DNA of 40,204 bases from an uncultured Anaerolineaceae bacterium (GCA_937967805.1 CALBTC010000025.1:1-40204), one strand, 5' to 3'. Positions 26,241-34,356 are shown, counted from the stretch's first letter. Made by a program: numbers and translations. Notes: generated by a model not told the origin, from the letters alone.

Positions 26241-26482
26241 TTACTCGTCCGTCATGCACCCTTCAGAGGCAGACTTGACGTTCTTGATGTATTTGTACAG
26301 CGTGCCGCGCGTTGCTTTGTAAGGCGCGGCGACGGCCGATTCCCGCCTCGCTCACGGCCATGTTGATGGTGCGCTTTTTAGCGTCAATCGTGATTTTGTC
26401 GCCGGTTTGCGCCAGGGCAGTCGGGCCGCCATCCTGCGCTTCCGGGGTGATGTGCCCCACGATGAAGCCGTGACTGCCGCCG
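26241..26482 (-). pseudogene. Decayed duplicate of the ilvD 3' end
   Basis: These 242 bases align with the last 259 bases of the intact ilvD (27410-27668), including the stop. Over the first 80 bases I count about nine differences, many at third codon positions. A 17-base deletion near 26330 shifts the frame, so the piece can only yield [20 protein letters not shown] and similar before breaking. It starts abruptly after GGCGGCAGTCACGG, next to the HEPN gene stop, and has no start of its own. It marks the old 3' end of ilvD left behind when the HEPN-MNT pair entered. Confidence 0.88.
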
Positions 26483-26487
26483 TAAAC

Positions 26488-26946
26488 TCACAATCCCTCA
26501 TCCAGCCGCTCAGGATGCTCATTTAACCAGGCGCGATACCCTTCGGCAATCGTTTCCAGGTCATTCAAGTGGTTTTGGCAGATGTCGTAGAGTTCTTCGG
26601 GCTGGATGTCGTGGTAGAAGTGAACCAGCCGGTTGCGGTAGCCGGCCATGAGCCGCAGGAGTACGGCCGTATCTGAGGCTAAAACCCCAACTTCTTCCAG
26701 ACGAACGGCCGTTTCCTTATATTCCGTCACGCCAATACCGAACCCTTTGGCCAAAATATGGCGACCTAAATCCAGCGCAGCTTCTAACGCGCGGCGTAGA
26801 CATGATTCGGCCGTCCACACGTTGCGGCTGTCGCCAAAAAATTGGTCACGATCTTGAAGCGGCAAGGCGCGAATTTCGGCTACCATCTGTTCAATCCAGG
26901 TTAGCCGGTCAACAACCACACGCTTAGCGATCTGCTGCGGAGTCAC
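26488..26946 (-). CDS. hepT: HEPN RNase toxin, HepT type
   Basis: This 152-residue helical protein of the HepT/DUF86 family carries the RX4HXY motif as RNRLVHFY (104-111), the RNase active site of HEPN toxins. In the characterised HepT-MntA pair the antitoxin AMPylates the motif tyrosine to silence the toxin; Y111 is conserved. GTG 26946 overlaps the stop of the MNT gene by four bases, so the two are translationally coupled. The gene ends 5 bases before the ilvD remnant. Its placement between duplicated ilvD ends shows the pair arrived by insertion. Confidence 0.88.
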   Translation of the reverse strand: MTPQQIAKRVVVDRLTWIEQMVAEIRALPLQDRDQFFGDSRNVWTAESCLRRALEAALDLGRHILAKGFGIGVTEYKETAVRLEEVGVLASDTAVLLRLMAGYRNRLVHFYHDIQPEELYDICQNHLNDLETIAEGYRAWLNEHPERLDEGL

Positions 26947-27368
26947 AACGTGCTCTCTTTTTGCAAAATCAGCGCCTGGCGTTCCCGCTCCAGCGGAACC
27001 AAATCACCCGCCCGGCGCAGAATATAGAGATCGTACTCGTCAGCCAGGTAGCTGTCCTCGGCAAAAAGTCGTTCCCCTCGAATCACATTGGCTGCTACAA
27101 ATGGATCGGCCTCCGGTAAAACCACCAGATCAATGCGTGGCAAGCCAAATAAATCCTCCAGCGTCTGGGTCAACTGCACTTTTTGCCGCACGGTCAGTTG
27201 CTTCGCTGGCTTGACGCCAATATCGCCATCACTTTCACCTACTGGCAAGGCATCTATTTCCGCATCGAGCCAGCGTGACATTTGCCTGGCGCGGCTGCCG
27301 AAAGCGTAAAGGATTTGAATTTCAAACTGATGGCAAATTGCAGTGAGTTGGGCTTGTCGCTCGTTCAT
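26943..27368 (-). CDS. mntA: MNT nucleotidyltransferase antitoxin, MntA type
   Basis: This 141-residue minimal nucleotidyltransferase has GSRAR (24-28), the metal pair in SDGDIG (46-51) and a third acidic strand PRIDLVVLP with D80. The DxD comes 21 residues after the G-S, whereas the studied MntA has about ten, so an insertion of about 11 residues (SRWLDAEIDALP) extends this loop. The C-terminal ERLFAED, EYDLYILRRAGDL is a familiar ending of the longer MNT type. ATG 27368 lacks a ribosome site, but TATAAT ends 7 bases before it, suggesting a leaderless message. It is followed directly by the HEPN toxin. Confidence 0.85.
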   Translation of the reverse strand: MNERQAQLTAICHQFEIQILYAFGSRARQMSRWLDAEIDALPVGESDGDIGVKPAKQLTVRQKVQLTQTLEDLFGLPRIDLVVLPEADPFVAANVIRGERLFAEDSYLADEYDLYILRRAGDLVPLERERQALILQKESTL

Positions 27369-27375
27369 GCTGTTT

Positions 27376-27381
27376 ATTATA
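27376..27381 (-). promoter_or_regulatory. -10 element for a leaderless mntA-hepT message
   Basis: On the minus strand a perfect TATAAT (27381-27376) ends 7 bases before ATG 27368. Transcription would start at or next to the A of the ATG. No -35 is obvious, and no Shine-Dalgarno precedes the ATG. Confidence 0.55.
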
Positions 27382-27409
27382 CATGGATTTGGCTGGGAAC
27401 GGCCGTCAC

Positions 27410-29089
27410 CTACTCGTCCGTCACGCACCCCTCAGACGCCGACTTGACGTTCTTGATGTACTTATACAGCGTGCCCCGCGTCGCTTTGTAGGGCGGGGCG
27501 GTCCAGGCGGTGCGGCGACGGCCGATTTCCGCCTCGCTCACGTCCATGTTGATGGTCCGATTTTTGGCATCAATTGTGATCTTGTCACCGGTTTGCACCA
27601 GGGCGATGGGGCCGCCTTCTTGCGCTTCCGGGGTGATGTGCCCCACGATGAAGCCATGACTGCCGCCGGAGAAACGGCCGTCAGTCATCAGCGCCACATC
27701 TTTGCCCAAACCAGCCCCCATGATGGCGCTCGTGGGCGTGAGCATTTCTGGCATCCCAGGTCCACCCTTCGGTCCCTCAAAGCGAATGACAATCACATCC
27801 CCTTTTTGAATTTCGCCGTTTTCCAGACCGGCCAGCATGGCTTCTTCTGAATCATAAACGCGGGCGGTGCCGCTGAAGACCAGCCCCTCCTTGCCCGTGA
27901 TTTTGGCCACAGCTCCGTCGGGTGCCAGGTTGCCGCGCAAAATTTGGATGTGGCCGGTTTCTTTGATGGGATTGTTCAGCGGGCGCAGCACTTCTTGCCC
28001 CTCGCTCAATCCCGGCAGCTCCGCCAAATTTTCGGCCACGGTTTTACCAGTCACCGTCAGGCAGTCGCCGTTGATGAAACTATTTTCGTATAGATACTTC
28101 ATCACAGCCGGCGTGCCGCCCACTTCGTGCAAATCTTCCATGACGAAACGGCCGCTTGGCTTCAAATCCGCCAAAAACGGCACCCGGTCGCTCACCGCCT
28201 GGAAGTCGTCAATTGTCAAATCCACGTCAACGGCGCGGGCCATGGCGATGAGGTGCAGCACGGCGTTGGTTGAGCCGCCGAGGGCCATCGTGACCACCAT
28301 TGCATTTTCAAACGCTTCCCGCGTCATGATGTCGCGTGGCTTGATATCTTTTTCCAGCAAGGTGCGGATGGCGCGACCCGCTGCCACGCACTCGTTGACT
28401 TTCTCATCGGAAACGGCGGGATAGGAGGCGGAGTAGGGCAGGCTCATCCCCAGCGCTTCGATGGCCGAGGCCATGGTGTTGGCGGTGTACATGCCGCCGC
28501 AGGCTCCCGGCCCCGGACAGGCATTCCGCACAATCTCTTCTCGCTCCTCTTCGCTGATGCTGCCGGCTAGATATTCGCCGTAGCTCTGGAACGCGGAAAC
28601 GATGTCCAGCTTGGGATGTTTGGCGGTGCAGCCCGCCTGAATCGTACCGCCGTACACCATGATGGCGGGCCGGTTCAGCCGCCCCATCGCCATGAGGCAG
28701 CCGGGCATATTTTTGTCGCAGCCGGGCAGGGCCACCAGCGCATCGTACCACTGCGCTCCCATAATGGTCTCGATGGAGTCGGCGATGAGGTCACGGGATT
28801 GCAGCGAGAAGCTCATGCCGTCCGTGCCCATGCTGATGCCGTCGCTGACGCCGATGGTGTTGAAGCGCATCCCCACCAGGTCAGCCTCGGCGACGCCTTC
28901 CTTTACCTTCGCCGCCAGGTCCAGCAGGTGCATATTGCAGGAGTTGCCCTCGTACCAGACGCTGGCAATGCCCACCTGCGCCTTGTCCATGTCGGCGGGC
29001 TGCAGGCCGGTGGCGTACAACATCGCCTGCGACGCCCCTTGTGATTTCGGCTGGGTGATTCTTGAACTGTATTTGTTTAGTTGGGTCAT
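27410..29089 (-). CDS. ilvD: Dihydroxy-acid dehydratase
   Basis: This 559-residue Fe-S dehydratase converts dihydroxy acids to 2-oxo acids in valine, leucine and isoleucine synthesis. Cluster and active-site motifs are GNSCNMH (C51), [10 protein letters not shown] (C124) and [12 protein letters not shown] (C197), with the late [14 protein letters not shown]. Length is standard. AAGGAG lies shortly before ATG 29089. The final 86 codons are duplicated in decayed form at 26241-26482, so this 3' end may have been supplied by the inserting HEPN-MNT cassette. leuB lies 1.7 kb upstream on the same strand; other branched-chain genes are not in the window. Confidence 0.95.
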   Translation of the reverse strand: MTQLNKYSSRITQPKSQGASQAMLYATGLQPADMDKAQVGIASVWYEGNSCNMHLLDLAAKVKEGVAEADLVGMRFNTIGVSDGISMGTDGMSFSLQSRDLIADSIETIMGAQWYDALVALPGCDKNMPGCLMAMGRLNRPAIMVYGGTIQAGCTAKHPKLDIVSAFQSYGEYLAGSISEEEREEIVRNACPGPGACGGMYTANTMASAIEALGMSLPYSASYPAVSDEKVNECVAAGRAIRTLLEKDIKPRDIMTREAFENAMVVTMALGGSTNAVLHLIAMARAVDVDLTIDDFQAVSDRVPFLADLKPSGRFVMEDLHEVGGTPAVMKYLYENSFINGDCLTVTGKTVAENLAELPGLSEGQEVLRPLNNPIKETGHIQILRGNLAPDGAVAKITGKEGLVFSGTARVYDSEEAMLAGLENGEIQKGDVIVIRFEGPKGGPGMPEMLTPTSAIMGAGLGKDVALMTDGRFSGGSHGFIVGHITPEAQEGGPIALVQTGDKITIDAKNRTINMDVSEAEIGRRRTAWTAPPYKATRGTLYKYIKNVKSASEGCVTDE

Positions 29090-29107
29090 TTCTTCTCCTT
29101 AAAAGCA

Positions 29108-29462
29108 GGAACGCTGAGTTTCGCAGAGGTGGCGCAGAGGTTCACAGAGAAAAATCAAGAAAAATCTCTGCGTCACTCTGTGGTTCTCCGTGCAACTCTG
29201 TGTTCCAAAAAATCATATCCTGAAAAAGCGGGAACGCAGAGTTTCGCAGAGGCGGCGCAGAGGTTTACAGAGAAAAACCAGGAAAAATCTCTGTGTCACT
29301 CTGTGGTTCTCCGTGCAACTCTGTGTTCCAAAAAATCATATCCTGAAAAAGCGGGAACGCAGAGTTTCGCAGAGTTTCGCAGAGGTGGCGCAGAGGTTCA
29401 CAGAGAAAAACCAGGAAAAATCTCTGCGTATCTCTGTGGTTCTCCGTGTAACTCTGTGTTCC
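29108..29462. repeat. Three palindromic CGCAGAG units, 123-bp period
   Basis: Units at 29108-29206, 29231-29329 and 29354-29462 repeat every 123 bp exactly. Each begins GGAACGC, ends GTGTTCC and folds back on itself: the left arm repeats CGCAGAG/CACAGAG at about 10-base steps, and the right arm repeats CTCTG(C/T)G. The third has an extra 10 bases (AGAGTTTCGC). Linkers (AAAAAATCATATCCTGAAAAAGC type) are also conserved. The array lies between ilvD and the GxxExxY gene. Because 123 is divisible by three, a plus-strand frame of 164 codons runs through it, but this is a by-product. Confidence 0.92.
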
Positions 29463-29472
29463 GAAAAACCTC

Positions 29473-29856
29473 TCATTTTTGCGAACGAATGAATCGACGA
29501 ATACCGCCATCTTTTAGCAGGGCAACGTTGAAGTTGATTAGCAAACCTACCTTGCATCCCGAAAATTTTAGGTAAGACAGCATTTGTGCCTCATGAACGG
29601 CCGTAATCGCCTCCACCACTTTCAATTCCACCACAACAAGCTGGTTGACCAAAATATCAATCCGATACCCATGTTCCAGATGGATCTCCTTGTAAACAAC
29701 TGGCACCGGTTTTTGTCGTTCGATAGACATGCCACGCGTTTCAAGCTCATAAGCCAGACAGGTTTCATAAGATGATTCCAGCAAACCAGGCCCCAATTGA
29801 CGATGCACTTCAATCGCCGCGCCAATAATTTGCGATGTCAACCGATTTTCCCTCAT
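29473..29856 (-). CDS. GxxExxY protein, PD-(D/E)XK nuclease fold
   Basis: This 127-residue protein has the family motif GLLESSY (G-x-x-E-x-x-Y) and, further on, RIDILV and VVVELKVVE, the D and E-x-K of a PD-(D/E)XK nuclease-like core. The biochemical role of the family is not established as far as I know. ATG 29856 follows GAGGGA; an in-frame GTG at 29883 is less likely. The gene ends 11 bases from the third palindromic unit, and its leader (29864-29906) is made of the same CGCAGAG sequence, so gene and repeats probably move or act together. Confidence 0.85.
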   Translation of the reverse strand: MRENRLTSQIIGAAIEVHRQLGPGLLESSYETCLAYELETRGMSIERQKPVPVVYKEIHLEHGYRIDILVNQLVVVELKVVEAITAVHEAQMLSYLKFSGCKVGLLINFNVALLKDGGIRRFIRSQK

Positions 29857-29863
29857 TTCTCTT

Positions 29864-29906
29864 CCCTCTGCGTAACTCCGCACTCCTCCGTTTAACTCTG
29901 CGTTCC
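29864..29906. repeat. Half palindromic unit forming the GxxExxY leader
   Basis: The stretch reads CTCTGCG, CTCCGCA, CTCCGTT and CTCTGCGTTCC at about 10-base steps, the right arm of the units at 29108-29462. On the minus strand it supplies the leader and GAGGGA ribosome site of the GxxExxY gene. Confidence 0.7.
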
Positions 29907-29909
29907 GCT

Positions 29910-30308
29910 TTAAAAAACGGCCGTTCCCTCAATCTCAATCAAAAATTCAGGTCTGGCCAATCCATAAACGCCAATCCAGGTGGTGGCTGGTGGATTTTCC
30001 GGGAAAAATTCCTTGAGTCCTGCGCTGACCGGGGCCGTCTGGTCCATCCAGCTTTGCACGATGTAGATGCGCAGGGCGACGATGTCGTTGAGCGTGGCGC
30101 CGGCGACGGTAACGGCCGTTGCCACATTCCGCAAACTTTGCCACACCTGCGCCTGCAAATCATTCTCGCCCACGATGTTTTGCTCCGCGTCCCAGGCCAC
30201 CTGCCCAGAAAAATAGACCGTGCGCTGCCCTTCAGCCACCACAATTTGCGAAAAGCCATACTGCAAGCTGTTGAACAACGTTTTCGGATTCAGCGCTTGT
30301 TTGACCAT
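29910..30308 (-). CDS. RidA-family protein
   Basis: This 132-residue RidA/YjgF/YER057c family member has VVAEGQRTVYFSGQVAWD, then DLQAQVWQSLRNVATAVTVAG and IVALRIYIVQ, with the C-terminal RPEFLIEIEGTAVF. RidA enzymes hydrolyse reactive enamine/imine intermediates to ketones. The arginine that binds the substrate carboxylate in classic RidA is not at its usual place (LRIYIVQ, RPEFLIEIE), so the subgroup is uncertain. The start is ATG 30308, 7 bases after AAGGA (a second ATG is at 30311). The last codons include an ACGGCCGT copy. The next gene upstream ends 13 bases away. Confidence 0.85.
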   Translation of the reverse strand: MVKQALNPKTLFNSLQYGFSQIVVAEGQRTVYFSGQVAWDAEQNIVGENDLQAQVWQSLRNVATAVTVAGATLNDIVALRIYIVQSWMDQTAPVSAGLKEFFPENPPATTWIGVYGLARPEFLIEIEGTAVF

Positions 30309-30321
30309 CATCTTTTCCTTT

Positions 30322-30735
30322 TCATAAGTTAATGAGAAAACCGCCCGCCGCGATGAGCAAAAAGCCCAGCCCCAGCCAGCGCAACCCCGACACCCAGGCC
30401 CGAAACAGAATCTTAGCGTTTTGCCAGCGCATCTGCCCGCTGGCCTGCTTCGCTTTGATCGCCGCGTAATTTTGCAGCAGCGTTTCATCCGTAAAGGCAC
30501 GAAACGTATCTCGCACAAAAATGATGCCGCCGTAGACGATAACGGCCGTTCCCAACAAAATCAGCGGCAGACCCACCAGATGCAGCCAAACCGCTTGCGT
30601 CTCCCTGGCCCGAACCAACGGCCGTACCGTATCCACCCACATCGACCACAAAATCGAGCCAACAAAAACGGCCGCTGCCGCCCACAAAACATATTTCCCG
30701 ATAGGACGCTCTGCTGATTTTTTACGCTTCGTCAT
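30322..30735 (-). CDS. Membrane protein of unknown function
   Basis: This 137-residue protein has a basic N-terminus (MTKRKKSAERP) and three hydrophobic segments, at about 14-33, 50-72 and 112-134, with a charged loop between the second and third (FRAFTDETLLQNYAAIKAKQ). ATG 30735 is chosen over upstream codons because the extended N-terminus is translated from repeat sequence. No ribosome site is obvious. It is likely co-transcribed with ridA. I recognise no family. Confidence 0.65.
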   Translation of the reverse strand: MTKRKKSAERPIGKYVLWAAAAVFVGSILWSMWVDTVRPLVRARETQAVWLHLVGLPLILLGTAVIVYGGIIFVRDTFRAFTDETLLQNYAAIKAKQASGQMRWQNAKILFRAWVSGLRWLGLGFLLIAAGGFLINL

Positions 30736-30751
30736 GTGTAATAATTTTTTG

Positions 30752-30807
30752 ACGCAAAGGTGCAAAGAGGCAAAGTAAAAACCTCTGCGTCTCCGCGTCT
30801 CTGCGTT
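30752..30807. repeat. CGCAAAG/CGCAGAG inverted repeat
   Basis: ACGCAAAGGTGCAAAG and the rest of the left arm face CTCTGCGTCTCCGCG on the right, with about 17 of 24 positions pairing around a 7-base A-rich loop. It begins 16 bases from one start codon and ends 4 bases before the leuB stop. Same family as 5069-5137 and 29108-29462. Confidence 0.7.
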
Positions 30808-30811
30808 AAAA

Positions 30812-31900
30812 CTACAAATGAGCCGCAACCAGGTCGCCCATCTCCTGCGTACCCACCCTGGTTTCGCCCGGTTTGGCAATGTCGGCCGTGCGGTAACCGG
30901 CGGCGAGGACTTGGGAAACGGCCGTTTCCACCACCCCCGCCTCTTCTTCCAGCCCCAAACTGGAGCGCAGCATCATCGCCAGGCTCAAAATGGTGGCCAG
31001 CGGATTGGCAATCCCCTGCCCGGCGATGTCTGGCGCGGAGCCGTGAATCGGTTCGTACAGCCCCACCGACCCCGGTTCGCCCAGCGATGCCGACGGCAGC
31101 ATCCCCAGCGAGCCAGTGATCATTGACGCCTCGTCAGACAAAATATCGCCGAACATGTTGCCCGTCACCACCACGTCAAAATCGCCAGGGCGGTTGATGA
31201 GGTACATCGCCATCGCGTCCACCAGCACGTCTTCATATTCGATGTCGGGATATTCGGCGGCGACCTCATGGGCTACCTCGCGCCAGACCCGCGACGACGC
31301 CAGCACATTGGCCTTATCTACCGATGTGACCTTGCCCCGGCCACCCGCCGCTTTGCGCTGCTGCGCCAGGGTAAAAGCGACCCGTAGCACCCGTTTAATC
31401 TCCATCTCGTTGTAGCGCATTGTGTCATGGCCGCTGCGCAGCCCATCGACCGTTTCGCGCCCCTGCGGCTGGCCAAAATAGATGCCACCCGTCAGCTCGC
31501 GCACAAACACGATGTCTACTTCCTGTACCCGGTCGGCCTTGAGCGGGCTGGCCCCGGCCAGGGCGGGGAAGACGCGCACCGGGCGAATGTTGGCAAACGC
31601 GCCCAGCGATTTGCGCAGCTTGAGCAGCCCCTGCTCTGGCCGCACGCCGGCCGTGGGATCGCTCCACTTGGGTCCACCCACCGCACCCAGCAGCACGGCG
31701 CTGCCTTCCAGGCACATCCCCAGCGTTTCTTCGGGCAGCGGACTGCCGGTCTCGTCGATGGCGATGCCGCCGGCCAGTCCGGTTTGGGTGGTGAAGGTGT
31801 GGCCATATTTGTTGGCCACGGCGGCCATCACTTTCTCTGCCTCCGCCACCACCTCTGGGCCAATCCCGTCGCCGGGCAGTAACGTAATTTTTGCTTCCAT
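30812..31900 (-). CDS. leuB: 3-isopropylmalate dehydrogenase
   Basis: This 362-residue NAD-dependent decarboxylating dehydrogenase catalyses the third step of leucine synthesis. Motifs are [11 protein letters not shown] at the N-terminus, [13 protein letters not shown] and IRPVRVFP for substrate binding, [26 protein letters not shown], the metal site [25 protein letters not shown], and [15 protein letters not shown] near the C-terminus, with the adenine-site I-A-N-P. Length is standard. AGGAGGGAAG precedes the ATG by 9-10 bases. leuA, leuC and leuD are not in the window. It shares strand and pathway with ilvD. Confidence 0.95.
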   Translation of the reverse strand: MEAKITLLPGDGIGPEVVAEAEKVMAAVANKYGHTFTTQTGLAGGIAIDETGSPLPEETLGMCLEGSAVLLGAVGGPKWSDPTAGVRPEQGLLKLRKSLGAFANIRPVRVFPALAGASPLKADRVQEVDIVFVRELTGGIYFGQPQGRETVDGLRSGHDTMRYNEMEIKRVLRVAFTLAQQRKAAGGRGKVTSVDKANVLASSRVWREVAHEVAAEYPDIEYEDVLVDAMAMYLINRPGDFDVVVTGNMFGDILSDEASMITGSLGMLPSASLGEPGSVGLYEPIHGSAPDIAGQGIANPLATILSLAMMLRSSLGLEEEAGVVETAVSQVLAAGYRTADIAKPGETRVGTQEMGDLVAAHL

Positions 31901-31957
31901 GACTCTTCTTCCCTCCTAATTGCCATCAGTAAACAATTTTTAGATACAATCAATCAA

Positions 31958-31994
31958 AGATTAAAAAGATTTCGCAGATTTTTGTCTTTAATCT
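31958..31994. repeat. AGATTAAA inverted repeat in leuB upstream spacer
   Basis: AGATTAAA (31958-31965) pairs with TTTAATCT (31987-31994) across 21 bases that include TTTCGCAGATTTTT. It resembles the CGCAGA-type dispersed repeats but is shorter. It may also end the upstream minus-strand transcript. Confidence 0.4.
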
Positions 31995-32020
31995 GTGATA
32001 CCCTTTGCGCCTCGTGGAAA

Positions 32021-32794
32021 TTAGGCCGGTTCCAGCCAGCCGGACATCTTTTCCAGGCCATTTTTATACCAGTCGGAGGCCTGGTCAAACAGTGCGGGGC
32101 CAAATTTGGCGGCCAGCAGGGCCAAAATGAGATGCCCCACATGCAGTGAAATCAGTCCTGGCGTGCAGCTATCCAGCAAATTGAGCCATTCGCAGAGCAA
32201 CGGCCGTTCTGCCACAAACATGCCAAAGCCCCAACGCGCCACCAAATCGCCCAGACTCAACAACTGCAAAAAAAAGCCGGCCGGGAACAGGGCAAAGGCC
32301 ACCGGAATGGTGACAAATTGGATGAGCAGCAGGCCGTAAATGCGAAACGCATACAGGCAAAATCCCAATAAAAAGTTCCGCGCCGTCCGCTTGATGTTTT
32401 GCCGCGCCAAATCGATGATCACCATCACCAGCGGCACCAGCAAGGTGAGCCAGGGGAGAATCAAATAACCGCGTCCGGCCCGCGCTGGCAGGGTGATAAT
32501 GAAGGCAATCAGCCCAAAAATCAGAAAAATGGCCAGCAGCGTACCGATAATGAAGCCAAACCGCACCACGTACTCGCGTACCAGCCCCCAGGCGCTCCAG
32601 TTTTCCCAGGTCATCCGCAATTGCAAGGGCAGGAGCAAAACCGAGATGCCCAAAATAATCAGGCCAATGATGACCGCGCCATCGAGGCCGCTGCTTTGTA
32701 AGGTTTCCAGATTGCGGCGAAAATATTGAATGCCGCCCCACAGGCCAAAAAACGAGAGCAAGATGAGTGCGGCGAAGGTGATTCGTTTGGCCAT
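32021..32794 (-). CDS. Polytopic membrane protein
   Basis: This 257-residue protein has about six hydrophobic segments (about 5-22, 36-58, 75-98, 108-127, 140-180 as a pair, 215-235) and a soluble tail (DQASDWYKNGLEKMSGW). ATG 32794 starts M-A-K-R-I; a longer frame to 32839 is possible but overlaps the upstream gene. No ribosome site is clear. The stop of the YbaK-type gene lies 10 bases upstream, so the two are likely co-transcribed. No family recognised. Confidence 0.7.
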   Translation of the reverse strand: MAKRITFAALILLSFFGLWGGIQYFRRNLETLQSSGLDGAVIIGLIILGISVLLLPLQLRMTWENWSAWGLVREYVVRFGFIIGTLLAIFLIFGLIAFIITLPARAGRGYLILPWLTLLVPLVMVIIDLARQNIKRTARNFLLGFCLYAFRIYGLLLIQFVTIPVAFALFPAGFFLQLLSLGDLVARWGFGMFVAERPLLCEWLNLLDSCTPGLISLHVGHLILALLAAKFGPALFDQASDWYKNGLEKMSGWLEPA

Positions 32795-32804
32795 GCCTGC
32801 TGCG

Positions 32805-33281
32805 CTACTCTTTTTTAAGGGAAACGGCCGTTCCCCCACACCCCTTCACCAACTCCTCCGGCCCAATAGCAAACACGGCAAATGGCGTGCCCGCTGCAGC
32901 CCAAACAGTTTCAAACTGGAGCAAATCCTCATCCACAAACACCGTCATGGGCGTGAGATGGCCAAACGGCGGCACGCCGCCAATGCTGAAACCCGTTGCC
33001 TCCTTTACCATACCGGCGCTGGCTCGCTTCACTTTTTTACGTCCCACACCGCAAAGCTCAGCCAACTTGCGTTCATCTAATTGATTTGCGCCAGAAACCA
33101 GGGCCATCAAGGGCTGGTTGTCCACGCTAAAGCAAAGACTTTTTACGATTTGGCAAACCTCGCAGCCAATGGCCTCCGCTGCGTCATCCGCCGTGCGCGT
33201 GGTCTGGTTAAACTCTTTTACTTCAATGACAAGCCCCAATTCCTGGGCAGCCTGGTTAACTTTTTGGATAGATGGGTGCAT
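32805..33281 (-). CDS. YbaK/ProX-family aminoacyl-tRNA deacylase
   Basis: This 158-residue YbaK/aminoacyl-tRNA editing domain protein has the conserved lysine in C-Q-I-V-K-S-L-C-F (K47), the V-S-G-x-N segment (LVSGANQLDERKL) and the glycine-rich FSIGGVPPFGH loop, all typical of trans-editing enzymes that clear mischarged tRNA such as Cys-tRNA(Pro). Whether it belongs to YbaK, ProXp-ala or another subgroup cannot be settled by eye. No clear ribosome site precedes ATG 33281. The C-terminus includes one ACGGCCGT copy read as T-A-V. Confidence 0.88.
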   Translation of the reverse strand: MHPSIQKVNQAAQELGLVIEVKEFNQTTRTADDAAEAIGCEVCQIVKSLCFSVDNQPLMALVSGANQLDERKLAELCGVGRKKVKRASAGMVKEATGFSIGGVPPFGHLTPMTVFVDEDLLQFETVWAAAGTPFAVFAIGPEELVKGCGGTAVSLKKE

Positions 33282-33307
33282 TTTTTCGGCAATCCGTAAT
33301 CGGTGGT

Positions 33308-33365
33308 CGGTTATCGGTGGCTGGGCACAGTTTACCGATTACTGTTCACCGTTTGCCGATAACCG
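33308..33365. repeat. CGGTTATCGG inverted repeat
   Basis: CGGTTATCGG (33308-33317) is a perfect inverted repeat of 33356-33365, and the sequence between is made of related TAATCGG/CCGATTA pieces. It lies between the YbaK-type start and the J-domain gene stop and touches that stop. It could be a terminator-like fold or a dispersed repeat family. Confidence 0.55.
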
Positions 33366-33366
33366 G

Positions 33367-34356
33367 TTAGTCAAAATCGTAATCATCGTCAAAATCTTCT
33401 TCAAAATAATTCCGACTGCGACGGCGGTGGATGTAGCGGTCGAACTCGGCGGAGATTTCGGCCTCGAAGGTGCTGTCCAACGTGGCGTCCAGGACGATGT
33501 CGGCGAAATCTGAATCGGAAACGGCCGTATCCTCAAACTCATCCGCCGCCATACTGGCCAGCTGCGTCTCCAACACATCCCGCTCAATTTGCCGTTTGGC
33601 GATGTCTTCACGAAGCTGCGTCTCCACCTCGGTAAACCAATCTCGTCCTTTTTGGGCAACCTCTTCCTGGCGACGCATCATCACGGCGCTTTTGTGCTTG
33701 TCCAGCCGGGCCAGTTCATCTTCAATCTCTTGCAGCCGGTTTTGCACCCGCGTCAATTCCCGCATCAGCAGTTCTAGCTGCTCTTCTTCCGATTGAATGG
33801 TAATTGTGTGCGGCGCATCCGGTTCCAGCAGCAATTGCTCCAGCTTCTCCAAATCGCCGGCGGCGTAGGCTGCGTTGATGGCCCACATCATCTGCGTACG
33901 GTATTCGCGGTCAGCTTCGTCGATGGCCATGTCCGGGTGAAAGCGGCGGGCCAACTGCCGGTAAAGCTGCTTCAGCGACGCTTTTTCCTCTTCGGCCAGC
34001 GTCTGGCGCGGCTCTTTGGGTGCAGTGTGGTAACGATAATCGCCGGATTCCGAGGCGGTTTTGCCCGCAGCCCAGGCGGCCGCTTCATTTTCCGGGTCGG
34101 TGTGCCACCCCTCGCCCAACCAGCGCATTTTGCGCTTTAGCTCCTGGATTTCGGCGTCCAGCTTGTCCAGCTTGTCGGTCAATTTGGCAATGCGTGCGCG
34201 CAGCTTGAATTCAAACGCACTGATCGCTGCCAACCTCTCAGACAGCTCCGCCTCGGCCTCAATCAGCCGGGGGCGCAGCGCCGCCAACAGCGCGTTTATC
34301 TGCTCAATTTGCTCATGCAAACTGGTTTTAGCCGGTGATTGATTCGGGTTTGTCAT
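33367..34356 (-). CDS. J-domain coiled-coil protein
   Basis: This 329-residue protein has a first coiled coil (about 15-80), then a J domain (about 118-175) with LKQLYRQLARRFHPD (HPD at 140-142) and MMWAINAAYAAG, then a second long coiled coil (about 190-270) and a strongly acidic, Asp-rich C-terminus ending in a D/Y/F tail. HPD is the contact for DnaK-type chaperones, so it is probably an Hsp70 co-chaperone of unknown client. There is no zinc-binding or DnaJ C-terminal domain, so it is not DnaJ itself. No dnaK lies nearby. Confidence 0.85.
   Translation of the reverse strand: MTNPNQSPAKTSLHEQIEQINALLAALRPRLIEAEAELSERLAAISAFEFKLRARIAKLTDKLDKLDAEIQELKRKMRWLGEGWHTDPENEAAAWAAGKTASESGDYRYHTAPKEPRQTLAEEEKASLKQLYRQLARRFHPDMAIDEADREYRTQMMWAINAAYAAGDLEKLEQLLLEPDAPHTITIQSEEEQLELLMRELTRVQNRLQEIEDELARLDKHKSAVMMRRQEEVAQKGRDWFTEVETQLREDIAKRQIERDVLETQLASMAADEFEDTAVSDSDFADIVLDATLDSTFEAEISAEFDRYIHRRRSRNYFEEDFDDDYDFD

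Noticed and set aside
29108..29462. CRISPR-like regularity
   Set aside because: Only three units, each about 100 bp and itself a palindrome, with conserved linkers rather than variable spacers and no cas genes.
29081..29575. Open plus-strand frame of 164 codons over the repeat array
   Set aside because: It exists because the 123-bp repeat period is divisible by three. The peptide is the repeat translated three times, and the frame overlaps the 3' end of the GxxExxY gene antisense.
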